Below are positions 6,946 to 16,401 of a stretch of 42,539 bases of DNA, piece by piece. A program made the position numbers and the translations under genes. The stretch spans positions 1-42,539 of the IMG/VR virus record IMGVR_UViG_3300024518_003154; one strand, written 5' to 3'. This DNA comes from a virus. The stretch's first letter is position 1, and every line of letters starts with the position of its first letter. The notes beneath the pieces were generated by a model. The model saw nothing but the letters and a program-made list of their open reading frames with translations. It was not told where the DNA came from and searched no databases.

Positions 6946-9304
6946 TATAAAATACACCTCAGAGCCAAATCCTCATAAGAGTTTAGCTGATAAGCTTAGG
7001 AAATCTTATGGAAAAGAAATGGCTGCTCATATATATAGTGAGCATCGACAGAATAATCAAAACTTATTCTTTAGCCGTTTATCTGATTACAAGGAGATGA
7101 TTGCTTATTATCAAGGTAATCAATCTGTAGATCGATACAAGAAAATGTTTGATCTACATAGAAACCAAGATAATAGTTGGCTTAATATCGATTGGAGAAT
7201 ACATAATTATGCGTCTAAACGTCTCAATATAATAATTGATATGTTGGCTTCAGAGGGGTATAAAGCTAGGTTTGATCCTGTAGATTTCTTGGCAATCGAC
7301 AGAAAGAAAGAAGTCGAAACTAAGCTAAAAGCATCTCTACTATTAAAAGGAGTTAGAGAGCAGTTAGGTCAAATGACGGAGCAGTCTCCAGAATTAGGAG
7401 GGTCTAACTTTAAATCTATGGACGAGATTGAGATGTTCATGGATAAGGACTATAAAGATCAATACGCTATAGAGGCTGAAGATGCTGTTGAGCATTACAT
7501 GAACATTAATGATTGGCCTCAAATACAGAAAGATGCTGCGTTGTGGTTAGGAATTACTAATTTAGGATGTGTAAGAACTAAATTCTCTGATTCAGGTCAG
7601 CCTGATGCTGCGTTTTGTCGCCCAGATAGATTAGTTGTTCCTAGATCTGAGCATGAGGATTTTAGAGACTTAAAGAAGATTGGCTATTTAAGGGATATTG
7701 CTTTAAGCACTCTTAAGATGGAATCTAAAGGAGAGTTTACACCAGGGGAATATGTAGAAATCTATGAACAAAAAGGTTCGTCAGAACTTGATATAGATGG
7801 AATAGATGATACTCAAGGTGGTCAATACGGAAACAATAAGGATTCAAAGAGAATTCGAGTTATGGATTTTAGTTATATAACTGAAGTCACTGATAGATAT
7901 GAAAGAAGAGTTACTGAGAACGGTGTAGCTGTAATGTTCAAAACATCCCACACTAAAGGAAATAGTGATAAGTATTGGGAAGAAGAGAATGAGCATGGGG
8001 TAAAATACCGAACCAATGGTAATAGTGAAATATATGAGGATTGTTATGAGGTTGTTGTAAATGGAACTTGGATTGTAGGAACAGAGAGAGTATATAACTA
8101 TGAACTTCAATGGAATCAAGACAGGGATAGAAAGAATGACGCTAAAGTCCATCTTCCTTATCATATTATATGCCCTAACATGGTTGATGGTAAAGCGGTC
8201 TCGTTAATGGAAATGATATTGCCAACCCTTGATAATCTTCAAAACTACCAATTAAAAATTAATCAACACGTAGTAAGTGCTGTACCTAAAGGTGTCTATA
8301 TAAATCTTGATGCATTAGAGAATGCGAACTTTACTCATAATGACAAAACCCTTGATGATAGAGAGTTGTTACGACTTTACTTTGAACGAGGGATTGTTGT
8401 TGGTAGGGACAGTGATATTACTGGTCTTAATGGGAATGCAACTCCTATTAGAGAGATTGAGAATGGATTAGCAAGAGATGTTGGTGTTATGATCAACATG
8501 ATGCAAGTTGAAATGAAGAAGCTAGATGAGATCTTAGGGCTTCCTGAAATCATGGCAGCTAGTACTCCTCATCCAGATACGGGTGCAAGAGTTAGTCAGA
8601 TAGTTGTTCAACAAACTAACCATGCACTAGGGCATTTAAAGGGAGGTATAAGATTCTTGTTTAAAAGGACATCCGCTTCATTCCTTAGATTACATCAAGA
8701 GTTAAGTGAACGTAAAGAGCGTGAAGATCAATACATGGCATTAGGTAAAGAGTCTTTTGACTTTATGCGTAATTATAGCCAAGTGCATTATCATGACTTT
8801 GGGTTTAAGTTGGAGATACTTCCAGATGCAGAAGAATGGAGAGGGTTGTATAATGATATGAGAATGGCTATGGAGAAAGGCCAAATAGATATTGGTGATT
8901 ATTACTACATAAAGAATGTGGATAATATGAAGAAGGCTCAGAAACTATTTGAACAGAAGGTTGAGAAGAATAAGAGAGAGGCAGGGGAGCAAGCTCAACA
9001 GCAAATGGAAATGAACAAACAGGTTCAAATGGAGAGCGCACAAATGGCTAATCAACTTGAGACTCAGTTAATGGCTATGAAAGAAGAGGAAGCTAGAAAA
9101 ACTCTTCAACTAGAATATCAATTAAAGATGCAGTTATTACAACAAGAACAGCAGTCGGATCATATGTTTAAAATGGAGCAGATGAGTATGAATGCAGGTA
9201 TTGAGGGATCTCAAATAAAGCAGAGAGGGGATAATGACTTGACAAGAGATATGTATAAATCTATGGATAAGATAGAAAAATCAGCAAAAGAACCTGCTAA
9301 ATAA
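6935..9304 (+). CDS. Portal protein
   Basis: The 789-residue protein follows the large terminase with an 11-nt overlap, the standard place for the portal. The middle carries 'LPYHIICPNMVDGKAVSLMEMILPTLDNLQNYQLKIN'-type alpha/beta segments and 'GLPEIMAASTPHPDTGARVSQIV', typical of portal stems and of crown-side helices in podovirus-type portals. The last 110 residues are an uninterrupted Gln/Met/Glu-rich coiled coil, which would form a long crown or barrel inside the capsid. Its product would form the dodecameric ring through which DNA enters and leaves. Identity is strong by position and size, less so by motif. Confidence 0.8.
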   Translation: MHTNIKYTSEPNPHKSLADKLRKSYGKEMAAHIYSEHRQNNQNLFFSRLSDYKEMIAYYQGNQSVDRYKKMFDLHRNQDNSWLNIDWRIHNYASKRLNIIIDMLASEGYKARFDPVDFLAIDRKKEVETKLKASLLLKGVREQLGQMTEQSPELGGSNFKSMDEIEMFMDKDYKDQYAIEAEDAVEHYMNINDWPQIQKDAALWLGITNLGCVRTKFSDSGQPDAAFCRPDRLVVPRSEHEDFRDLKKIGYLRDIALSTLKMESKGEFTPGEYVEIYEQKGSSELDIDGIDDTQGGQYGNNKDSKRIRVMDFSYITEVTDRYERRVTENGVAVMFKTSHTKGNSDKYWEEENEHGVKYRTNGNSEIYEDCYEVVVNGTWIVGTERVYNYELQWNQDRDRKNDAKVHLPYHIICPNMVDGKAVSLMEMILPTLDNLQNYQLKINQHVVSAVPKGVYINLDALENANFTHNDKTLDDRELLRLYFERGIVVGRDSDITGLNGNATPIREIENGLARDVGVMINMMQVEMKKLDEILGLPEIMAASTPHPDTGARVSQIVVQQTNHALGHLKGGIRFLFKRTSASFLRLHQELSERKEREDQYMALGKESFDFMRNYSQVHYHDFGFKLEILPDAEEWRGLYNDMRMAMEKGQIDIGDYYYIKNVDNMKKAQKLFEQKVEKNKREAGEQAQQQMEMNKQVQMESAQMANQLETQLMAMKEEEARKTLQLEYQLKMQLLQQEQQSDHMFKMEQMSMNAGIEGSQIKQRGDNDLTRDMYKSMDKIEKSAKEPAK

Positions 9305-9323
9305 CTGACTATCAAGAAGTTAG

Positions 9324-9354
9324 TTGTATATAATGTATTATTTTAGTATTTTTG
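9324..9354 (+). promoter_or_regulatory. Promoter upstream of scaffold and capsid genes
   Basis: TTG (9324-9326), 20 nt, TATTTTTG (9347-9354), in the 82-nt gap after the portal gene. The spacing is the same as before the terminase genes. Confidence 0.6.
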
Positions 9355-9386
9355 ATTAGGAAAATCTAGTTACAAACCAAACTAAT

Positions 9387-10538
9387 ATGCCTGAAGAAAA
9401 TAACATACAAGAAGATATTGTGGTGTTCGGCCCACCTTCAACTGAAGATACTTCATCCTCTGGTCAGGATGATATTCAGTTAGAGACAGGAGAACCCTCA
9501 AACACGACTGATGATGGAGGCGCAACCGATTCAGTCAACGGTAGCGAAGCGCAAGCTACTGAAGTGCCAAATGAAAGTACAAGTTCATCAGCTCCTGAGC
9601 AGACAGATCACTCTGAGGCGTTAAGTCAGTATGGCTTAAAATCTGTAGATGAATTAGTAACAGAGTATGGTAAATTAAAGGACGCTCCACCCCAACCGCC
9701 ACAGATTGAGGATGAGTTTGTTCAGAGATACCTAGAGTTTACTTCAAAAGGAGGAGACAAGGATACCTTTCTAAAAACGGTAAGTGTAGATTACGAATCT
9801 ATGGATACCATCGATATTTTAAGAAACCAGTATTTATTGGAAAATCCTGATGTTGATTCTACTAAGGCTTCAAAACTATTTGATCTTGAATTTGATCAAA
9901 AATATGGTTATGATCCCGACTATGTAGATGATAGCGAGAAGGAATTAAAGGATCTCAAATTAGAAATGGAGAGGGAGAAAGCTTTGTCATCTCTCAAGGA
10001 ACACCAAGAATCTATTCTTAAAGTTCCAGAATCCGCTTCTACTCCTGATAATAATGAGCTTTCTGAGCAGGAAGCTAAATTTGTTGAATCTTATAATTCT
10101 GAATTAAAAGATTTGATGAGCAAGTTTGATTCAGTTGAGTACATGGTGGATGATAAGACAGAGAACAGGTTTGTCTATAATCCTGATGCTGACGTTAAAG
10201 CTAAAGTTAACGAACTATTGTCTGTTCCATACGTGAATCCTTCTGATGATCCTGAGATGTTCATGAAGACACTAACGGGGCAGGTGTATTTTGATGGTGA
10301 AGGTAACATTGACCTTAACAAAGCGAAAGACATAATGGCGTTTGTTGCTAACCCTAATTCCTATCGGCAGAAATTGTTCGAACATGGAGTTAAGAAGGGA
10401 CAAGAGAACCATATAATTTCTCGTAAGAACATATCTACTACAACAAAGGATGATTCTTTTGATGGTGGTGGTGAGGCTTCTGTAGATGATGTTGTATTCT
10501 CTAGTTCTAGAAACAGGGGTAGAAACAGTCGTTGGTAA
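9387..10538 (+). CDS. Scaffolding protein
   Basis: The 383-residue protein is strongly acidic and lies between portal and capsid genes, the usual scaffold site. The first 75 residues are a low-complexity Glu/Asp/Ser/Thr tail without predicted structure. The central part has long charged helices, such as 'DDSEKELKDLKLEMEREKALSSLKEHQESIL', suited to dimeric coiled coils. The basic end 'SRNRGRNSRW' resembles the short basic tails by which scaffolds bind the capsid protein. A capsid maturation protease motif was not seen. It carries one dispersed motif site near its start. Confidence 0.7.
   Translation: MPEENNIQEDIVVFGPPSTEDTSSSGQDDIQLETGEPSNTTDDGGATDSVNGSEAQATEVPNESTSSSAPEQTDHSEALSQYGLKSVDELVTEYGKLKDAPPQPPQIEDEFVQRYLEFTSKGGDKDTFLKTVSVDYESMDTIDILRNQYLLENPDVDSTKASKLFDLEFDQKYGYDPDYVDDSEKELKDLKLEMEREKALSSLKEHQESILKVPESASTPDNNELSEQEAKFVESYNSELKDLMSKFDSVEYMVDDKTENRFVYNPDADVKAKVNELLSVPYVNPSDDPEMFMKTLTGQVYFDGEGNIDLNKAKDIMAFVANPNSYRQKLFEHGVKKGQENHIISRKNISTTTKDDSFDGGGEASVDDVVFSSSRNRGRNSRW
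9485..9496 (+). repeat. Dispersed motif site 5
   Basis: GACAGGAGAACC in the scaffold gene, starting at a third codon position (Glu-Thr-Gly-Glu-Pro). Confidence 0.7.
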
Positions 10539-10570
10539 AACGATTTATAAAATAATTAATATAAGATAAA

Positions 10571-11902
10571 ATGGCTACCGTAAGTGGAGATTTAACCAGT
10601 GCATATGTTGCCAACACGGACAACTTGCACACAAGATCGATCTATAAAAAAATATATGATCGATATAATGAAGGAACTTTTGTAGATTTCTTCGAACAAA
10701 CAGGAAGAAAAGAAATTGCTGATCAAACAAACTTTAAGTGGTTTGAGAGAGATTGGATTGCTGCTACGGCTACTATTACTGGATCTCCTTCAGGAACTGG
10801 TGCTGGTGTTGCTACAACGCTAACCCTTGCTTCGGCATCTCATACAACTTCTGGAACTAGATCACCTTTTAATCCAGGCGATCTTTTAATGATTCAAAAT
10901 AGCTCTGGCTATTACAGAGTTATTGTTCAAGCAAAAAGTACAGCTGTAGCAAGTGCTCACACTATCACAGTTGATCCTGTTATAGATACTGAGGATGTTG
11001 GCGGTAATGTTGCTGCTACTGATATTATCGTGAAGATTGGTACTGCGTTTGCAGAAGGAACTGATCAACCTAATTCTATCTCTGTAAGTCCTTTACAGTA
11101 TAGTAACAACACTCAAATTTATAAGAAGGAAGCTAAGGTTACTGGTACTGAAGCAACTAATAAAATTGAGTTTACAGTAAATGGTCAACCATATTACTAC
11201 TATGAAGTTGCGGATTCAGCTTATATCGATATGAAAAACGATATGGAGTATGGATTACTTTTAGCACAAGCAGGAACTCCTGTCGATGCATCTGGAAATA
11301 CAGTATATGTAACTTCAGGTCTTGATGAGCAGATTACGACTAATGGTCAAACTCAGAATTACACTATCGCATTTGATGACATGGCGTATATCAATGACAT
11401 GGTGAAGACTCTTAGTATCGAACGTGCCCCTAAAGAAAACCTGCTGTTAGCTGGTATTCAATTAAACTTGGACATTGATGACTTGATTACAGACACTATG
11501 AGAAATGGTGGTATTGTATATAATCAATTCGGAAAAGGTAATGGTGGAGAGAAAGCTATTGACTTAGGTGTTGACTCATTCGTTAAAGGTGGTTATGTAT
11601 TCCATAAGAAAAACTTTGATGCGTTGAACCATGCACAAATCACTGCTTCGGCAAATGGTGGAAACTGGCCTTCTGTAGGATATGTTATTCCTTTGGATAC
11701 GGTAAAAGATGCTAGTTCAAATGAGAAGTTGGATTCAATTTCTTTAATGTACAAGTCTAGTCCTATTGAGGATCGTTTGTTCAGACATTGGAAAAGGGAA
11801 AAGGAAGTCACTAACAATGATTCTATTGAATTAGAATGGTTAGCTGAGTGTGGCCTTCGTGTTGCTGGCGCGAATCGATTTATCAAAATCACTCCTGCAT
11901 AA
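10571..11902 (+). CDS. Major capsid protein
   Basis: The 443-residue protein follows the scaffold gene by 32 nt. It has the mixed alpha/beta, Gly/Thr-rich character of HK97-fold capsid proteins. An N-terminal helical part is followed by a beta-rich insertion around residues 60-150, a long central helix region ('FDDMAYINDMVKTLSIERAPKENLLLAG'), and a C-terminal segment ending 'ECGLRVAGANRFIKITPA'. A strong intrinsic terminator follows 8 nt after the stop, as expected for a very highly expressed gene. Codon use and composition fit this. Two dispersed motif sites lie in and just after it. Confidence 0.85.
   Translation: MATVSGDLTSAYVANTDNLHTRSIYKKIYDRYNEGTFVDFFEQTGRKEIADQTNFKWFERDWIAATATITGSPSGTGAGVATTLTLASASHTTSGTRSPFNPGDLLMIQNSSGYYRVIVQAKSTAVASAHTITVDPVIDTEDVGGNVAATDIIVKIGTAFAEGTDQPNSISVSPLQYSNNTQIYKKEAKVTGTEATNKIEFTVNGQPYYYYEVADSAYIDMKNDMEYGLLLAQAGTPVDASGNTVYVTSGLDEQITTNGQTQNYTIAFDDMAYINDMVKTLSIERAPKENLLLAGIQLNLDIDDLITDTMRNGGIVYNQFGKGNGGEKAIDLGVDSFVKGGYVFHKKNFDALNHAQITASANGGNWPSVGYVIPLDTVKDASSNEKLDSISLMYKSSPIEDRLFRHWKREKEVTNNDSIELEWLAECGLRVAGANRFIKITPA
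11273..11284 (-). repeat. Dispersed motif site 6
   Basis: GACAGGAGTTCC on the minus strand, antisense within the capsid gene. Confidence 0.7.
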
Positions 11903-11910
11903 ATTAGATT

Positions 11911-11942
11911 GGGGAGGAGTTTAATTCTTCTCCCCTTCTTTT
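11911..11942 (+). terminator. Intrinsic terminator after the capsid gene
   Basis: GGGGAGGAG (11911-11919) pairs with CTTCTCCCC (11927-11935) with one G-U pair and a 7-nt loop, followed by TTCTTTT. Confidence 0.85.
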
Positions 11943-11945
11943 ATA

Positions 11946-11957
11946 GACTGGAGATCC
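11946..11957 (+). repeat. Dispersed motif site 7
   Basis: GACTGGAGATCC, intergenic, directly downstream of the capsid terminator and 28 nt before the next ATG. Confidence 0.7.
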
Positions 11958-11985
11958 CATAAGAATTACAAACCCAATAATAAAC

Positions 11986-12876
11986 ATGGAAACAAAAGTA
12001 AAGTACAATCAAATATCAAAGAAGCTTTTAGAAGAAGCAGACGCTGTATTGAGTAGATTCGATACAAAGAAGTTTGTTACAACTAACAGGAAGTGGAATG
12101 AGACTCAGAAGAGATGGAATATGTCTGTGAAGGAGAACATCCCACCTAAGTGTAGAATATACGATCCATATGCTGTTGAAGTAGGTAAAGGAAAGTATGA
12201 AGGTAAAGAGATAGATATTGCATTTGAGATTGGTACAGGTGTTGATGGAATGCCAAAGCTAGGAGAACTTTTATTAGAGAGATCTAATGCAGGTGAGATT
12301 GTATGTAATGGGAAAAAAACTAGAGATGCAGCAAAGTATCAATACTTGAAGTTGTGTATCTGGAATAGAGATAATAAAGATAAGAAGTGGCAAGGATCTC
12401 CAATGAAGTATATCTTTAGGGAAGATGATGTTGTCAAGAAGGCTAAAAAATCTGTAGCGGATATTTCTATAAAAGCAGAAGCTGTTGTAGCGATAACTAA
12501 AATGGGTCATGGAGAGCTTACTGAATATTGCAGAGGATTGGGTAAACCAACTCATAGTAATGCAGATGTAATGAGAGATGGTTTGATTAAGTTTTCAGAT
12601 CATTCGAATGACAATGCTAAAAGAATATTGAACTTAGTAAATGATACTGAGGTTAAATTCATTGGTGACATTACGTATGCAGAAGAATTAAAGATTGTCA
12701 AATACTCTAAGAATGCTTGGAGATGGTTTGATGGTGATTCATCATTTTGCTCTGTGACTAAAGGCAGAGACGAAAAGAAGGAGTTGTATAATTTCTTTTT
12801 AACGAATGATGGAGAAGCCGTATATGCTCAGATGTTAGAGATGATTGATGAGGCAGAAAAGAAAAACGAAAAGTAA
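11986..12876 (+). CDS. Hypothetical protein after the capsid gene, 296 residues
   Basis: A Lys-rich alpha/beta protein flanked on both sides by strong intrinsic terminators, so it is its own transcription unit within the virion block. Residues about 25-145 look beta-rich and include 'KGKYEGKEIDIAFEIGTGVDG'. The remainder is mainly helical with 'DGEAVYAQMLEMIDEAEKK' at the end. There is no recognisable family or catalytic motif. Position suggests a capsid-associated or head-completion protein; the isolated control suggests it is needed in an amount different from the capsid protein. Confidence 0.6.
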   Translation: METKVKYNQISKKLLEEADAVLSRFDTKKFVTTNRKWNETQKRWNMSVKENIPPKCRIYDPYAVEVGKGKYEGKEIDIAFEIGTGVDGMPKLGELLLERSNAGEIVCNGKKTRDAAKYQYLKLCIWNRDNKDKKWQGSPMKYIFREDDVVKKAKKSVADISIKAEAVVAITKMGHGELTEYCRGLGKPTHSNADVMRDGLIKFSDHSNDNAKRILNLVNDTEVKFIGDITYAEELKIVKYSKNAWRWFDGDSSFCSVTKGRDEKKELYNFFLTNDGEAVYAQMLEMIDEAEKKNEK

Positions 12877-12879
12877 TAT

Positions 12880-12905
12880 AAGGGGAGGCTTGTCCTCCCT
12901 TTTTT
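12880..12905 (+). terminator. Intrinsic terminator before the fibre genes
   Basis: AAGGGGAGG (12880-12888) pairs with CCTCCCTTT (12894-12902) around a 5-nt loop and continues into a T run. The next ATG is at 12917, so the fibre genes need read-through or a nearby start site. Confidence 0.85.
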
Positions 12906-12916
12906 AATTATATAGT

Positions 12917-13657
12917 ATGGCATTAGATTTAGCATTATTAAAAGCAGGTGTAAATAGTACTTACACTAAGATTCAGATATCGGATAATACGGGAACGTAT
13001 AATGTTGATAGCAATCCTGGAGGATATGGTTCTCCAAATCAAGATCGAGCTGATGTAACCTTATGGTTAGAATCTACTGTCAATAAAAGAAATGATGGAG
13101 ATGAGGTTGTGGCAGTTGACACTTATACACCCACCTCTGTAACTGATTGGTTTGTTGCTCTAAACCTAGATGGTTGGTATCAAATGATTGGGTATACTAT
13201 TCAGGATTTTGATAGTGTAGGAAACTCATACCCTAGTGATTCGCAATTTTCGATTAGCGAATTAGTGTATGATCCAAGTAATACAACATTTTATGAAGTG
13301 ACTGGTGTAACTGGAGCAGGGCCATATTCATATACAACGACTACTCTTTCAGGAATGACTACTGTAACCACGGCTTTAGCTGCTGGAACTGCTAGTATAT
13401 TCCCATTACAAAGTGAGACATTCAATACATACGATTTAAGTAATCTAAATATACTTCATTCTAAGGCTTTAAAACAATATCAATCTACAAAAGAAGATGA
13501 GGATTGGACTACATACATAACTATTGACGCTATGTTAAAGTTGATTCAGTATGAGTTTGAGAATTCAAATTACACTGTAGCTCAAGATTTGGTAGAGAAG
13601 TTGGAGAATTACGAGAATTGCTTATCTGATGTTGTTTGTACCATAGCCACTGCGTAA
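12917..13657 (+). CDS. Structural protein, probable fibre or spike adaptor
   Basis: The 246-residue protein has a beta-rich N-terminal two thirds, Gly/Thr/Ser-rich with 'DWFVALNLDGWYQMIGYTIQDF' and a long Thr run around residues 130-160. A C-terminal helical pair ('TIDAMLKLIQYEFENSNYTVAQDLVEKLENYENCLS') completes it. It lies one base before the spike gene's start, whose N-terminus is also helical with similar spacing of cysteines, so the two may pair in the particle. No enzymatic motif is visible. Function inferred from place and composition. Confidence 0.55.
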   Translation: MALDLALLKAGVNSTYTKIQISDNTGTYNVDSNPGGYGSPNQDRADVTLWLESTVNKRNDGDEVVAVDTYTPTSVTDWFVALNLDGWYQMIGYTIQDFDSVGNSYPSDSQFSISELVYDPSNTTFYEVTGVTGAGPYSYTTTTLSGMTTVTTALAAGTASIFPLQSETFNTYDLSNLNILHSKALKQYQSTKEDEDWTTYITIDAMLKLIQYEFENSNYTVAQDLVEKLENYENCLSDVVCTIATA

Positions 13658-13658
13658 T

Positions 13659-16400
13659 ATGCCAACAGTAAATACTGAAGTAACCACATTTATAAATGCT
13701 GCTTTTGAAAAGCTTCATGAGATAGCCTTAGAGGTCTGTGAGAAGATTGATAATGGTAAGGATATATCTTGTGAGATAGAGCGAATAAATAAGATTGACG
13801 CTGTTATTAGATACCTAACAACTTCTTTTCCCTGTGAATTAACAGACAGAGAGAAGTATTCAGCAATGTCTAATGCTAGAACTAGATATAGGATCGATGA
13901 GTTTCCTGTACAGACATTTGATCAAAGCTTTTTAAGTGGTGTTCAAAATGTAATCAATCAACTACAAACTACTCAGATAACAACTTTTATACAAGCGAAC
14001 TTTGCCTCTTTATTAAGCAGGGTTTTGTTTGTGGATAACAACGGGTATGTTGGGGCTCCAGTCAAAGGGGATATAACTAAGCCATATCAAACGTATGCAG
14101 ATGCAAGGGCAGATGCAATAACTGGAGATATTTTTTGGATACTAAGTGATTTTGATGAGCAAATAATATTGCTTGATGGAACTACTATAGTAGGTAATGG
14201 TTGTGTTTTAGATAACACTTCTGGAGGAACATTAATTACTGATAATGGGGTTTCTTGTGATGTTCGAATGATTGGACATTTCAAGCTAGACGATACTTCT
14301 TTTGCTGTTACCAATTCTATTAGTTTAACTAATTCAGCTAGTGTATTGGTTTTCCATGGGGATATAGTGAATGCTGAAGCTTCAGGGACAAATTACATTA
14401 TAGAGTGTACTGCGTTAACAACGGGTAGACTGGAGATCCATGGTAATACTGTAAGTGAAAATAACTGTAAGGTATTGTCAGGAAATAATGTCACTGTATA
14501 TGGAGACTTGATAACAATTAACAATCAAGTAATCGATAGTAGTAATAATGTAAAAGTGTTTGGAACTATATATCAGAATCAACCAGGAGGGACTTATATG
14601 GTGAATGGTTCAGACACTGTATATATACAAGGGCATATTTCTTCTGAGGCTAATTCATTATTTTACCAAACAGATAACATTAAGGTTGATGGTGATATTG
14701 AAGTATTGTCTAATACAGGTATATCTGTCGCAACTGAATGTGATAATGTTTCTATATCAGGGAATATCACTTCTCAAAGCAATGGGGTTTTATTTGTGGG
14801 ACAATCTTCTCCTCATGCATACAATTTGATTGTATTAGGAAATATATCAAGAACAGGGACTTCTACAAGTTCTGCAATGTTTCAGTATATTGACAACGCG
14901 AATATTACAGGTGATATAATTTGTGACTCAGGGAAGGTGTTATCGAATTGCGATTACTTTTCATTAAGTGGTTATGTAGATGTTAATGGATCTTCTGAAT
15001 TTGCAGAATCTTCGGATTATATAAAAGTCAAAGGGGATATTGTAGGTGCTTCACCATCTTCTTATTTATTTAACACGTGCGATTATCCTTCAATAGTTGG
15101 GGATATAAATGTAGTTAGTTGTTCATCTATAATGTATGCTTGTCAATATGTAAATATTGTAGGTGATTTATATATGTCTGCTGCTTCAGCTATAGGGAAT
15201 AGTATAGCATTACTTTCTGATTTTCTTAATATTACAGGGAGAGTTAATAGTGCATTAGGGACTGGCTTTTATTTTTGTGATTCAGGACAGATTCACGGAG
15301 ATATTACGTGTGAAGGAATGCTTCTTAATCAATGCACTGATTTAACTGTTTTCGGTCAACTAACTCAAACAGGAGACACAACAACACATCCATCAGTATT
15401 AGGGATGTTGAATAATACGGATGATGTAAAAATATTCGGTCATTTATACACGCAGACTGCAGGTTATGATAATGGATCTGCAGGTCTTTATAATTGCGAT
15501 AGAGTTCATATACATGGAACTATAACGACTGATGGGTGGGCTGTATATACAGGGACTGATAATGTTATTTATGGTAATGTTCATCGATCAGATTCTGTAA
15601 CAGGATCTTCTCCAAAAGCTTTTGATCAAACAACTAATTTAACCTTTATTGGTGATTTGTATTACCAACCAAACTCAATACCTTTCTCTCAAGTAGATGG
15701 ATTGTATTGGTCAGGAAGATTAATTAGTGAATCATTAACAACAAATAACAACTATATATTTAGTCTCACTACAAATCAAACTATTACATTAGGTAATGTA
15801 GAAATTGGGGATTATTATACAGGGACATTGTTTTATGCTAGTGGTTCAGGTTGTGTTGCTACTATAGTTGGCTCTGTTCACACTCATCATAATAACACAG
15901 TATCTAATAACGTATCTGTTATAGGTAATGTTGACGATCAGATTAGGGCAGGTAAAATGAGAATAAATGAAACTGTTCCTTATTTGATGATGAATAGTTC
16001 TCAAGACTTCACAGATGAAGCGTATTATGCTAAATCTATTGTAGAAGATAATGCTACATATAAGGAGATTAAAGCTTTCTGTACTGTTTTTGATAGCGCA
16101 GAAACCATAACAGTAGGAGTATTTGATAGTGGAGGAACTACGCTTATAGATAGTGGAGCTATTGTTGTTGGAGCAACAGGTGTTTTGACTCATACATTTA
16201 GCGCACCTATTCAACTATATAAAGATATGGAGTATTGGATTTACGTCCACATACCAACAGGTTCAATAAATGAATATGGATTCTTTGACGCAACAATATC
16301 CTCTACAGATAGAGCTAAGAAAGAAGCTACAGCTTCAGCCCCAGCGACAATTGGTAGTACAAGTGCAACTCAATATATACCTTGGTTAAGATTATCATAA
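13659..16400 (+). CDS. Beta-helix tail spike or fibre
   Basis: The 913-residue protein begins with a helical anchor (residues 1-100). A linker 'VGAPVKGDITKPYQTYADARADA' follows, which is a common entry into phage beta-helix spikes. Residues about 150-730 consist of irregular 20-30 residue turns of the type 'xxVxIxGDIxxxxxxxxxxxCDxxxVxG', the signature of a right-handed parallel beta helix. The last 160 residues form a separate beta domain ('KAFCTVFDSAETITVGVFDSGGTTLIDSG') like jelly-roll caps. No clear lyase or hydrolase site is visible, so the role may be receptor binding or glycan cleavage. Confidence 0.7.
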   Translation: MPTVNTEVTTFINAAFEKLHEIALEVCEKIDNGKDISCEIERINKIDAVIRYLTTSFPCELTDREKYSAMSNARTRYRIDEFPVQTFDQSFLSGVQNVINQLQTTQITTFIQANFASLLSRVLFVDNNGYVGAPVKGDITKPYQTYADARADAITGDIFWILSDFDEQIILLDGTTIVGNGCVLDNTSGGTLITDNGVSCDVRMIGHFKLDDTSFAVTNSISLTNSASVLVFHGDIVNAEASGTNYIIECTALTTGRLEIHGNTVSENNCKVLSGNNVTVYGDLITINNQVIDSSNNVKVFGTIYQNQPGGTYMVNGSDTVYIQGHISSEANSLFYQTDNIKVDGDIEVLSNTGISVATECDNVSISGNITSQSNGVLFVGQSSPHAYNLIVLGNISRTGTSTSSAMFQYIDNANITGDIICDSGKVLSNCDYFSLSGYVDVNGSSEFAESSDYIKVKGDIVGASPSSYLFNTCDYPSIVGDINVVSCSSIMYACQYVNIVGDLYMSAASAIGNSIALLSDFLNITGRVNSALGTGFYFCDSGQIHGDITCEGMLLNQCTDLTVFGQLTQTGDTTTHPSVLGMLNNTDDVKIFGHLYTQTAGYDNGSAGLYNCDRVHIHGTITTDGWAVYTGTDNVIYGNVHRSDSVTGSSPKAFDQTTNLTFIGDLYYQPNSIPFSQVDGLYWSGRLISESLTTNNNYIFSLTTNQTITLGNVEIGDYYTGTLFYASGSGCVATIVGSVHTHHNNTVSNNVSVIGNVDDQIRAGKMRINETVPYLMMNSSQDFTDEAYYAKSIVEDNATYKEIKAFCTVFDSAETITVGVFDSGGTTLIDSGAIVVGATGVLTHTFSAPIQLYKDMEYWIYVHIPTGSINEYGFFDATISSTDRAKKEATASAPATIGSTSATQYIPWLRLS
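14052..14063 (-). repeat. Dispersed motif site 8
   Basis: GACTGGAGCCCC on the minus strand, antisense in the spike gene; one of four sites whose two free bases are not both A/T. Confidence 0.55.
14428..14439 (+). repeat. Dispersed motif site 9
   Basis: GACTGGAGATCC in the spike gene, starting at a second codon position (Arg-Leu-Glu-Ile). Confidence 0.7.
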
Positions 16401-16401
16401 T